Origin: Rhineura floridana
Lineage: Eukaryota > Chordata > Lepidosauria > Squamata > Rhineuridae
Reading direction: 5' to 3'
Assembly (NCBI RefSeq): GCF_030035675.1
Contig: NC_084482.1
Span: 222,107,943 to 222,171,942, forward strand
Length of the DNA stretch: 64,000 bases
This document shows positions 54,836 to 64,000 of this stretch, one piece after another. Made by a program: the position numbers and the translations under genes. The notes under the pieces were generated by a model. It saw only the letters and a program-made list of their open reading frames with translations. It was not told the origin of the DNA and did no database searches. Numbering within the stretch: the stretch's first letter is position 1; the number at the start of each line of letters is the position of its first letter.

Positions 54836-55685
54836 GTGGGAGGAAATGGTACCAACTTCCCTGAAACTATGAAAACTATGAAAACCTCATAGTTTTATAA
54901 AAAAATTGCTTGTATATAAAGCAATATATTGCTTGTATATATTGCTTGTATATAAAGAATTCCCCATCATGCAAACCCCCTTTGGACCAGCTGTGTCTAT
55001 CTGACCCACGCATGACATTAGGTGTAGGGCATGTGGTCGTGGCTTGGCCAAAAATAGCCTTGTGAGTCAAATGGGGAGTCTAGCAGGCCTAATCTGGCCT
55101 GTGGGCTAGAGTTTTCCCACCACTGTTCTAAAAGGAAATCTTGATCCTAACTCTTGTGAATGTGGTTTTGCATCAAGGTTAGACATGTTCAGTTGTTCCT
55201 TCTGTTATCCATCTCAGAGTTTAGAGTCACATCTGGGAGTTTTTGCAAATATGTTTTTCTCCAATCGTTCAACCATGGATGGAGTTAGAGGAGATGTTTC
55301 TTCCCCTTATAATTATCAAAATTATAGTGATCTTTTCATCTTCTCACCAAAGCTCCAAGAATTTGCCACAGATTGCCTTTGAGACCACTAAAATAAACAT
55401 CAGAATTGAAAGCAATGTACAGTGATATCTTGCATCTGAACCAGAAAGAACTGAAGCATAATTGTCTCCTGAGCCATTGAGAGGATGGGCTGAGACTTAG
55501 GGCAAATGAGAGAGCACTATTTGAATGTGAGGTTGGCTTATATCTCCTTCAGGTGTGAAGTCTTGGCTGGGCTCCATCAGCATTAGAAACTCCTTGTGGA
55601 AAGAGTTTGGCTTCATCCAATAATTCTTCAGATTAGTTGAGGGGAAGCAGTCACAAGGGAGGAGGCTGTTCCAGGCAGACACAGG
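54836..55685 (+). other. 5' flank of V2R receptor B, shared with receptor A
   Basis: Collinear with 21215-21875 from about 54975 up to the start codon. No clear core promoter motif. Confidence 0.55.
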
Positions 55686-55912
55686 ATGGTGGTGGTGCTG
55701 CTGCTGCTGCTGCTGTTGCTGCTGCTGCAAGTGCCTAATGCAGACTGTGGGATGCTGAATGCAAAATGCCTCTTGACTTTGGAGAGGGATCAGACAGATG
55801 CACACAATTATTACAGGAGAGGAGACCACCTCATTGGTGGGGTCATTTCTGCCACAGAAGCTTTGCTTCATCCACACCTCTTCAACAAGTCTCCCTCTGT
55901 CAGCTTTGATCA
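55686..55912 (+). CDS. V2R receptor B, exon 1
   Basis: First exon of a second, apparently intact V2R. ATG follows the same 'ggcagacacagg' as in receptor A. Its signal peptide is unusually leucine-rich (MVVVLLLLLLLLLLQV) because it is encoded by a CTG-rich trinucleotide run (55697-55728); receptor A has a shorter MVLLQLLLQV there. Then PNADCGMLNAKCLLTLERDQ and GDHLIGGVISATEALLHPHL start the ligand domain. 227 nt, donor 'gatca|gtaagt', phase 2, as in receptor A. Exon 2 is at 59800 and exon 3 at 63669; the remaining exons lie beyond the window. Confidence 0.9.
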
Positions 55913-56840
55913 GTAAGTCATATTATGGCCATGGAGTTACTGCCGCTTCACTCACTATTGATTATTATTATCCCCAATGACGAGCCTTTTTCTTGCTCCT
56001 AACAAATCCCTGTCCTGTTTTGTCTTCGGGGAAAGACTTTGTGGATGCCTCAGTTCTAAGGCACCATTAAATGCATAACCTGCCTTTTAAGATGCTCCGG
56101 TTTTTATCATAACATAGGACAATCGTGCCTTTCTGCTATAACTGTAACATACAGGAGAAAGATAATCAACCTTTTGTTTAGGTCTTGTGAACAGAAAGTG
56201 GTTCTTTCTTGGTTTTGCAAATACAAAAGCCCAGACCATCCCCCAACTGCCCGCTTTTTACTGATCAGTCTCTCCCATGGCTGCCTATTAAGTCAGTAAA
56301 TGATTCTAGTAGTCTAGTATTCTATGTAAGTAGTACTCCAGTATTCTATGAATTAGCAGAGTAATGATTAGGGGGGAGAATGGCAAGAGGGGAGGCAGCC
56401 CAGAGAGACAGGAAGGCTTGGAGGGAGAGTTTTTTGGGGGGAGGGTGATATGTATTTCCAATGATTACAGATGGGAAGGTGTGTGATTTTAGGTTGTACA
56501 TGGGAATGTATTTCTCTCTGTGTGAGTCTTCTTCTTCTTCTTCTTCCTCTTCCTCCTCCTCCTCCTCCAGGTTACAGCCATTTAAAATGCATCTTGAAAA
56601 TCAATGAAAGACAGGGTGGGTCCTAAAAACATTCCTCTCAGATGTCACTTGATCTTCAGTCTGTGATAACACAGGAATACAGAGCAGACTTCTTGGAGTA
56701 CAGCTCCTATCAGCCCGTGTCATCTTGGCCAATAGTCAGGGATGATTGGAGCTTTAGTCCAACTTCTGGGGACCCAAAGGGGAGAAACTCCGGTACAGAG
56801 CACATATGAGTCAGACAAAGGGGCCAAGAAAATGGAACAG
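55913..56840 (+). other. start of intron 1, receptor B
   Basis: Partly paralogous to receptor A's intron 1 ('gattagcagagtaatgat', 'ggcaagaggggaggcagccc'). It contains a TTC/CTC microsatellite at 56527-56570 and a MITE relic at 56700-56780. Confidence 0.55.
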
Positions 56841-57235
56841 AGCAGGTCCATAGTCTAGGGGTGCTTCTGGATCCATCTTTTCACAGGAGGCCCAGGTGAC
56901 CTCAATGACTAGGAGTGCCTTTTACCATCTTTGGCTGGGGAAACAGCTGTGGCTGTTTCTGGACTGGGACAGCCTGACCATTGTTGTCCATGCACTGGTA
57001 ACCTACAGGCTGGATTACTTTAATGCAATCTATGTGTGGCTGCCTTTCAGGTTGGTCTCGAAACTGCAGCTGCTGCAAAATGTTGCTGCACATTGCTCAC
57101 TGGGGCAGGGTATCGCCAACACATTACTGCACTGTTGAAAAAATTGCACTGGCTGCCCGTTAGTGACTGGACCAAGTTCAAGGTCCTGGTTTTGGTGTAC
57201 AAAACCCTATGCTGGTTGGGACCAGTATTCAAACC
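56841..57235 (+). repeat. L2 LINE fragment
   Basis: Frames such as VHALVTYRLDYFNAIYVWLP, RLVSKLQLLQNVAAH and LHWLPVSDWTKFKVLVLVYK identify the L2 reverse transcriptase C-terminus. It is cut off abruptly at 57235, where a reverse BovB begins. Confidence 0.8.
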
Positions 57236-57785
57236 AACTCCAGAAATCATCCTAGCAGGTGGTGGCCTGACATGCTCGTTGTCAACTTTAAAGTTACATA
57301 AATCTTCTGTTGTCATTACTTTTATCTTCTTGACATTCAGTGGTAGTCCTGCTTTCCTCTTCAACTTTCTTCAGCATTTGTTTCAAATTGTTACTGGTTT
57401 CTGCTAGTAGTATGGTATTGTCTGCATATCTTAAGTTATTGATATTTCTCCCTCCAATTTTCACACCTCCTTCATCTTGGTCCAATCCCACTTTCCATAT
57501 ATGTTCTGCACATAGATTAAACAAATAGGATGATAAAATACACCCGTCTCACACCATTTCTGATGGGGAACCAATCGGTTTCTCCATATTCTGTCTTTAC
57601 AGTAGCCTCGTGTCCAGAGTATAGGTTGCGCATCAGGACAACCAGATGCTGTGGCACCCCCATTTCTTTTAAAGCATTCCATTCTATAAAGCACAGGATG
57701 ATTCTCTTCTGAAATTCCTTACTCCGTTCCATTATCCAACGTATGTTTGTGATATGATCTCTGGTGCCTCTTCCCTTTCTGAATT
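57236..57785 (-). mobile_element. BovB LINE fragment, reverse, internal part
   Basis: In reverse it reads FRKGRGTRDHITNIRWIMER, EATVKTEYGETDWFPI, LCAEHIW, GGRNINNLRYADNTILLAET (the catalytic YADD is now YADN). It lacks both ends of the element. It covers the YADD region missing from the copy at 35-37 kb. Confidence 0.85.
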
Positions 57786-57945
57786 TGTTTGATGAATTTT
57801 TTAAAAAATATTTTGTTTTAATATGTTTTAAAGTGCTATGTTTTAAAGATATTTTCAGAGTGTTTTTGGTGTTTTTGTTTGCCTCCCTGGGCTCCTTCTG
57901 GGAGGAGGGGCAGAATATAATTTTAATAGTAAATAAATAAAATAA
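57786..57945 (+). repeat. L2-type LINE 3' tail
   Basis: 'gtttttggtgtttttgtttg', 'cctccctgggctccttctgg' and an A/T-rich tail, 'agtaaataaataaaataaaa'. It abuts the BovB fragment. Confidence 0.75.
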
Positions 57946-58609
57946 AATGTGAGGAATGCTGGAAATAGGGTGAGTCACTCCAACCATTGCTAGGAGGTTG
58001 AAAGAGGTCAGTTGGGGTAAGAAGAAGCCCTGCCCAGCTAGCTAATTCTTTCTATGTTAACACATCTATACTTGACCAGTTATTTAGACATGCCAAAAGG
58101 ATACTTCACAGGTCTGGCTAGGACCTTTAACTCAACAAACAGACTGTCCTGTCCACTTTTGCAGTTCCTTCCACCACAGACTTCATCTTAAAGACAGATA
58201 ATCATGGGCTTGGAGGGGATCCAAAGAAACCATTCAAACCAACTCCCTCAATCCTCTCACACTACAGAGTAAAAATAAAAGCCATCAAAATGTAAAAACT
58301 ACAGGAATATTATCTTGATGATGGCTGTGACAGAGTGGCACAGCTATGCTGCTTTTGCTGAGAAGAGCTTGCTCAATGGATGGGGTTATTTGGAATGGGA
58401 GCAAAGGTTTAGTCTTCTTCCCCCCTACACAGACACGGTCATCTGGGTTTACAAGAGGAAGCTGCAAGTTTTAGTTCTGGAGTTTGAGCGAAGTGTCAGA
58501 GAATTGCAGGGTTTCTGGGGAGTGATGAAAGACCTTGGGTCCCCCTCCCCCAAAACTGAATGGAAAGGTGGACCAGATGGAGGGTGAATACAAATGTTTA
58601 GCCTGTGTA
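57946..58609. other. intron 1 sequence, receptor B
   Basis: No gene or repeat is recognised, although 58315-58587 is open on the + strand for 90 codons without a known motif. Confidence 0.4.
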
Positions 58610-58912
58610 CAGTTGTTGTTGTTATATGCCTTCAAGTCGATCACCACCTATGGCGACCCTATGAATCAGCGGCCTCCAATAGCATCTGTCATGAACCACC
58701 CTGTTCAGATCTTATAAGTTCAGGTCTGTATCTTCCTTTATGGAATCAATCCATATCTTGTTTGGCCTTCCTCTTTTTCTACTCCCTTCTGTTTTTCCCA
58801 GCATTAGTGTCTTTTCTAATGAATCCTGTCTTCTCATTATGTGTCCAAAGTATGGTAACCTCAGTTTTATCATGTTAGCTTCTAGTGATAGTTCTGGTTT
58901 AATTTGTGTAAA
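58610..58912 (-). mobile_element. BovB LINE 3' end, reverse
   Basis: On + it reads 'tgccttcaagtcgatcacca' and 'tggcgaccctatgaatcagc', the reversed BovB terminus, with GTT repeats at its end (58615-58625). The coding part reads in reverse as the FGHxMRRxDSLEKT block. It is not collinear with 57236-57785, so it is a separate insertion. Confidence 0.85.
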
Positions 58913-59005
58913 TATTTACTTATTTATTTATTACATTTGTATACCGCCCCATAGTCAAAGCTCTCTGGGCAGTTTACAACAAATAAATAAACCATATATC
59001 AGTCA
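58913..59005 (-). repeat. L2 LINE 3' tail, reverse
   Basis: 'tttatttattacatttgtat', 'accgccccatagtcaaagct' and 'ctgggcagtttacaac' are the reversed L2 terminus. It sits immediately beside the BovB end. Confidence 0.75.
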
Positions 59006-59799
59006 GAAACCTCCAGGAGTAACCTCTTTCCAAGGAAGCAAAATGTCAGTGCACCCCTGGAGTTCTCACCTTAAAGAATGTAAATGCTAATAATTATAAA
59101 AATGCAGTAAAATTATATCACTCTCAGACTCCTGGCTCATATAATTTTGTTCCTTTTATTTAACCCAGGTATTCAAGGATGCAAAGCTTTGATAAATCCT
59201 GTCTTGTTATCAACAGATTTGAAATCAGATGAGATGCAGAGCATGTTAAGAGCACAAAACACTATGACGAATCAAGTGTCCCCAACTCTCCCCTCTTTCT
59301 CATTCCTGCAACACAGAGAAAGAGAAATTATTTGTTCACTTAATACCTGCCTAATTTAGAATCTGAATGCTCCATTTTGACCTCCAGTGACCCCATCATC
59401 TAAATAATTCATATTATTTATGAATAATAATTCACATTAATAATAATTCACATAGATGGCAGTAAATGTTCCCTATAATTTAATGAACCTTTAGTCTGCT
59501 ATTGTTCTATGAAGGGCTGTGCATTCCTAATTTCATTACGAGAATGATCACCTGCCTTGTGCTTTTCAGAGGGTAATGACTATTGATTCATTGACAAAGC
59601 TGTTCCGCTCCCCATACACGTCACTAAGTGAGAATTGGCTGTTGAGCTTGTGGCTTTGGCTTTGGCTTAGTATTAGCATAACTTCTTAAAATTAAATCCA
59701 GAGCTTTCCATTGTCTGTAAAAGCACATCAAAAACTAAAAGTTGTATCTCATATATTCAATGGATGCAGGATGGTTATGTATTATGTATATTTTTGCAG
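59006..59799 (+). other. end of intron 1, receptor B
   Basis: Paralogous to receptor A's intron 1 in places: the block before exon 2 ('ttggcttagtattagcataa' against 'ttggatcagtattagcataa') is shared. The acceptor is 'atttttgcag'. Confidence 0.55.
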
Positions 59800-60091
59800 G
59801 AAAGCAAGCACAGATTACTGGAAGCTCCTGTCCGTCTTGCTTGCCATTCAGGGGATCAACCAGAATCCCAGACTCTTACCCAACATCACCCTGGGCTACA
59901 GCATCAATGAGAACTTTTTTAGTGGAAGGGTGACTTACGATGCTTTGTTAGACCTGCTGTCTCCAGGGGAGGCGAATGTTCCAAACTACAGCTGTGGAGG
60001 ACGGAATAACCTGTTGACTGTTTTTGAAGGGGCTAACACTCAAAACTCCATCCAGATTTCAAGCTTGTTGGGCATCTATAAAATCCCTCAG
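59800..60091 (+). CDS. V2R receptor B, exon 2
   Basis: 292 nt, same phase and length as receptor A's exon 2. It encodes [40 protein letters not shown] and [16 protein letters not shown], first lobe of the ligand domain. Donor 'ctcag|gtagga'. No defect seen. Confidence 0.93.
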
Positions 60092-60740
60092 GTAGGAATG
60101 GATTTGCTGGTTGAGCCTAATTTCATGTTGCAATCTCTCCAGAGAATAGGGGTGGGATTCGCTGCATGGTTCCGATCCGCTTGATGATCACATTGCATCA
60201 TTCTTCCCGATTCTTGCCCATTGCAGCCATGGCTGCAAAATCCATGCCTATTACAGCTGCCATCCACTGCAAGAAATTGGTGCCCGTCCGCAATGATAAT
60301 GAACTGCTGAATTCAGAATCTGGTACCAGGTCTGATTTAGCAGATATTCTCCCCCATCCTTACCAGAGAATCCAAAAAGTGAGTGGTGTGTATGTTAAGG
60401 AGACTGGAGACAGATAGCAGTTTTTTAAAGAATATTGCAACTTGTTTCAGAGAAGTTTTGCTGTTTCTGGTGGACAGACACATTTTTATTTTTTCACACA
60501 ATGAGGCTTGCACAGTGAAGGTTATTGTGAAGTTGGTGCTGCGCTTGCAGGCAGGTTTTGTGTAGCATCAAATTTTGTCATCCTCATCAAAATAAGAGAG
60601 ACCGGGGACATGGGAGGGAACAATTCAGAAAATGGAGATCATACAGAAGAACTGGATACCATTTTTGTATTGGAATCAAAGAATGTTGATGCAATTATTA
60701 TTGCTATAGACATATTAAATGAGAAATGATTTGCTTTGGT
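60092..60740 (+). other. intron 2, receptor B
   Basis: Paralogous to 27111-28080. It lacks the solo LTR found there at 27495-27933. No gene. Confidence 0.5.
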
Positions 60741-60748
60741 ATTGTAAG

Positions 60749-60948
60749 CAAATGTAAATGGACTGCCTTCAAGTCGATTCTGACTTATGGCGACCCTATG
60801 GATAGGGTTTTCATGGTAAGCGGTATTCAGAGGAGGTTTAGCATTGCCTCCCTCTGAGGCTGAGAGGCAGTGACTGGCCCAAGGTCACCCAGTGAGCTTC
60901 ATGGCTGGGTGGGGATTCGAACCCTGGTCTCCCTGGTCGGAGTGCTAC
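60749..60948 (-). mobile_element. Sauria SINE, reverse, with target-site duplication
   Basis: Almost complete Sauria SINE: on + 'atggactgccttcaagtcga' (the BovB-like tail), then the core, and 'ggattcgaaccctgg', the reversed B box. It is flanked by ATTGTAAG at 60741-60748 and 60949-60956. Receptor A's intron 2 lacks it near 28083, so it is younger than the duplication. Confidence 0.92.
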
Positions 60949-60956
60949 ATTGTAAG

Positions 60957-61230
60957 TAGAACCAAGTAAATAAAAAACCTCAGACCAACAAATAGATACT
61001 GGCAGCAGTTTTATTTTCAGTTGTTTTCATACAAGGAGTCAACATCATCATCAAGGTGCCCACTGTGACACAAAGGTTTTTTTTCCTGCTCAGTCACCAG
61101 CAGTTCATGTCCCACAGGTGACCCTGGGGTCATAGAGAATAATATGTTTAGGATTGCAGCCTTAAGCCTCATTTCATTATTTAATGAATAAAAAAGGGAG
61201 TTACGAACAATGAGCGTCGATAACCAGCAA
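60957..61230 (+). other. intron 2, receptor B
   Basis: Paralogous to 28085-28410. No feature of its own. Confidence 0.5.
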
Positions 61231-61236
61231 GGCCTC

Positions 61237-62166
61237 TGGGACGTCCCCACTCACCAACCCCTGCCTTCCTGCAGCAGATATGGGGCAGGTCTGCCTCTAT
61301 GCACTGTAAGATCTATCTTTTACACATGTGCAGAGGCTATTAATCACCTCCCAACCTTTATGTGCAATATTTATGTGCGCAGCCTGGGCACATCACAGCA
61401 TCCCACCCTTATCTCCAGGTGATCCTGGATACCCGAAACCTACTGTGATTATATTTATTGTTAGGTTGTATGTGAGGCAAACCTCTAGTTCAAGGGATAC
61501 CCTTATGAAACAGCTTTATAGAATTTGCTAAGAGACACTGGAGATCGAGAGTATCAGATTCAGTACCATTTACTGTATTTTTGGTTTATTGGTATATTGT
61601 AAGCAAACATAGGCATGACCATGAGACAATATAAAACAAAATAATACTTTATTATTTGCATATATGCATTTTTATACCTTAAAGCAGCCTTTCCCAACCA
61701 GCGTGCCTCCAGATGTTGTTGGACCACAGCCAGCATTGCCAATAGTCAGGAAAGATGGGGATTGTGGTCCAACAACATCTGGAGGCACGCTGGTTGGGAA
61801 AGGCTGCCTTAAAGATAGAAATGATCTCTGATACAATATATCAATGCACTACTCTATCTAACTAAATCTCCATCCTTCCCAGAACAACCTCCACCCTTGA
61901 CCCCAATTCTTACTCAATCTATCCAAACACCTGAATAAAACCAACTCCCTAAATGACAAAACCTCTGGTCTATTTTAAACACAAACCCTCACTCATTCCC
62001 TCCTCCAAACAAGAGAATCCAACAAGCAATCAGAAACATTCACACCAAAGAGTCACTCCCTAACATTCCCTTTTTGTGCTCCTCTACTTACCAAATAAGG
62101 ACATACATTGACAAATAATAATCATCCGAACCTGGATAACGTAATGACATGTCTTGTGATGTCACA
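61237..62166 (-). mobile_element. probable solo LTR with nested hAT MITE
   Basis: It begins TGGGACG and ends GTCACA (TG...CA), flanked by a 6-bp near-repeat, GGCCTC/GGCTTC (61231-61236 and 62167-62172). In reverse it has an AATAAA-type signal. About 800 bp remain without the nested MITE. No internal region. It sits at the position occupied by another LTR in receptor A's intron 2. Confidence 0.55.
61685..61806. mobile_element. hAT MITE, intact, with 8-bp target-site duplication
   Basis: A 122-bp element with nearly perfect inverted arms of about 46 bp ('cagcctttcccaaccagcgt' at one end, its complement at the other). It is flanked by CCTTAAAG on both sides (61677-61684 and 61807-61814); 8 bp is the hAT hallmark. 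It is non-autonomous and the best-preserved of this MITE family here. Confidence 0.9.
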
Positions 62167-62304
62167 GGCTTCATTTTAGGCAACAGAGCAGGAGAGCAGG
62201 AATGGCCACATGGTTTGCCCTCCCGTGCCCTCCCTTCCCTTTGTGTCAAATGGGGATTCTGAGCACCCACAGTCTGTCTCAATGGTCACATCCACGCCAT
62301 ATAT

Positions 62305-62973
62305 CCTCTCAACTAGACTACTGTAATATGCTCTACGTGGGGTTACCCTTGAAGACGGTCCGGAAACTCCAGCTGGTACAAAATGCGGCGGCACGCTTAA
62401 TAAAGCAGACTCGCCGCCGTGATCATATCACCCCAGTGTTGATTGAATTACACTGGTTGCCAGTTGTATACCGGGCCCAATTCAAGGTGTTGGTTTTAAC
62501 CTTTAAAACCCTATCCGGTTCTGGCCCAGTTTATCTGAAGGAGCGCCTCCAGTATCACCAAATATGCCGCCAAACAAGATCAGCCTCACAGGACCTTCTC
62601 TCGGTCCCACCGAATAAGACAACTAGGTTGGTGCGGACCAGGGAGAGGGCTTTTTCAATCATGGCCCCCACCCTCTGGAACTTACTTCCCTTTGACCTTC
62701 GGCATGCCCCCTCCCTGTTGACTTTTTGCCGAGCCTTGAAGACCTGGCTCTTCAGGCAGGCCTATGGGATCTCTGGGGTGGGTTAGGTTTTACACTGTAT
62801 TAACGTAAGATGGTCTTTAGATGAGATGTTATGATATTAATAATGTGATGATTATGTATATGAGGAGATTGTATTTTATATTGTATTTTATATTGTACGT
62901 CGCCCAGAGTGTCCGTTTAGTCGGACAGATGGGCGTCTGCTAAATAAAATTTTATTATTATTATTATTATTAT
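62305..62973 (+). mobile_element. L2 LINE 3' end (younger subfamily), with target-site duplication
   Basis: The open frame up to 62786 encodes the L2 C-terminus: LDYCNMLYVGLPLKTVRKLQ, LVQNAAARLIKQTRRRDHIT, LHWLPVVYRAQFKVLVLTFK, APTLWNLLPFDLRHAPSLLT. It ends 'gtacgtcgcccagagtgtcc' and a TTA repeat. ATAT flanks it, and the unfilled site can be seen in receptor A's intron near 29262 ('ccatatatgtaaa'). The frame is unbroken, so it is young. Confidence 0.92.
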
Positions 62974-63668
62974 ATATGTAAAAGCCCATTTGTTTCACAT
63001 CTCAAGCACATGGCTTCCCCCAAAAGATGTATGGGAACTGTAGTTTACCCTTCACAGCAAACTACAGTTTCCAGGGTACTTGGAGAGGGATCCATGCACT
63101 TTAAAGGTATTTAAATGTATGGTGTGGATGTGACCATTCTGTCTGAGTGGTGTGTGTGTGTGTGTGTGTGTGTAAAAGGGGATTAGATGAGAGACTCTGT
63201 TGTGCCGCTAAGTAATGGGTAGTTATATTTGTTTATTTAAAGCATTTATAATCTGTTTACTATTATAAACCAGTAAAAGGTGCGTAAAAGCATATAGAAG
63301 CATATAAAACAGGAATTAAAAGAACTGATTCACTAATTGGCAAAAAAAACCTTGCAGTTTAAGAACATACCTATAGGATTATTAATTTTGTAAAGTTTTG
63401 TTTTGAAATGAGCTTATGGGAAGCATCAGAATGGCATGGGGTATTTTCAATTTAACATTGTAGAATGTGAAAAATCCATGCTGTCTATAGTATACAGCTA
63501 CTCTCATGGCTGTATAATATAGATAGACCAAGGACTGATCTTATAGGTCAGGGAAAGTGTACGGAAATATTTGTTTTTACAAGAAAAATATTTGGGTTTT
63601 GATCTGAAAGAAAAAATTGGGCTTTCATCTCAAGCAAAGCAAGTCATGATTCTTCCTTTTCTTGCCAG
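62974..63668 (+). other. end of intron 2, receptor B
   Basis: Paralogous to 29265-29652 with a MITE relic (about 63005-63110), a GT microsatellite (63150-63172), and about 350 bp near 63190-63560 not seen in receptor A. The acceptor is 'cttttcttgccag'. Confidence 0.55.
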
Positions 63669-64000
63669 GTCAGTTATGCTTTTGTCTCTCCTGCTCTGAG
63701 TGATAAGACCCAGTTCCCTTTTTTCTACCGGATGGTCCCCACAGAAGAAGCCCAGTACCCAGGGATAGTCAAGCTGCTCCTGCACTTCAGATGGACGTTC
63801 ATTGGTCTCATTGCTTTTGACACCGACAATGGAGAGAGGTTCATGAAGACCTTGACACCTCTGCTCCTCAGGAGTGGCATTTGTGTTGCCATCTCAGAAA
63901 CCTTCCCACGAATGAACACAAAGAAACTAAGGATCAATGCTCATCCATTCCTAAAGTGGGGACAAGTCAATGTATTTGTCTGCTATTTAGAGACTAATTC
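63669..64000 (+). CDS. V2R receptor B, exon 3, cut by the window end
   Basis: 332 nt of an exon that is 804 nt in receptor A. Open throughout: VSYAFVSPALSDKTQFPFFY, RMVPTEEAQYPGIVKLLLHF, TFIGLIAFDTDNGERFMKTL, ICVAISETFPRMNTKK, KWGQVNVFVCYLETN. Ligand-binding region. Whether the gene is intact beyond 64000 cannot be told. Confidence 0.92.

Overview
The window looks like squamate reptile (lizard or snake) genomic DNA. It carries a tandem cluster of type-2 vomeronasal receptor (V2R, family C GPCR) genes with vertebrate GT-AG introns. The repeat set is typical of squamates: CR1 and L2 LINEs, BovB (RTE) LINEs, tRNA-derived Sauria SINEs whose tails match BovB, hAT and Tigger-like MITEs, and a few solo LTRs. 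The species cannot be read from the sequence. No bacterial-type genes, CRISPR arrays or operons are present.

Layout on the + strand. (1) 1-9.4 kb is the end of an upstream V2R copy: intron sequence broken by a CR1 and other repeats, then a 7TM exon (6160-7041) that a 38-bp deletion has turned into a pseudogene, then its 3' flank. (2) 9.4-21.8 kb is a spacer with a bird-type CR1, L2 relics, a compound repeat with short inverted ends (16.97-20.02 kb), and inside that an L1-derived ORF1-only element with a 16-bp target-site duplication. (3) 21.88-44.57 kb is one complete V2R gene of six exons. Spliced as annotated, it gives 2559 nt and an uninterrupted 852-residue receptor: signal peptide, Venus-flytrap domain, nine-cysteine linker and 7TM domain. 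Its last intron is 10.9 kb because CR1, BovB, a second ORF1-only element, another CR1 and an LTR-like element piled up there. (4) 44.6-55.7 kb is its 3' flank and a spacer. These match, piece by piece, the flank and spacer after the first 7TM exon, so the genes arose by tandem segmental duplication (unit about 34-38 kb). (5) 55.69-64 kb is the start of a third V2R: exons 1 and 2 and the first part of exon 3 are open, and the rest lies beyond the window.

The genes are independent receptors, each expected on the surface of vomeronasal sensory neurons. Most other open reading frames here are LINE reverse transcriptase fragments or shadows of them. Because the V2R units are paralogous, many insertions can be ordered in time by presence or absence between units.

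The least ordinary items are the two ORF1-only (HAL1-like) retroelements with perfect target-site duplications, the direct BovB/Sauria SINE junction, two different solo LTRs at the same place in paralogous introns, and a compound repeat of unknown class present three times. Nothing here makes a convincing case for an entirely new biological system.
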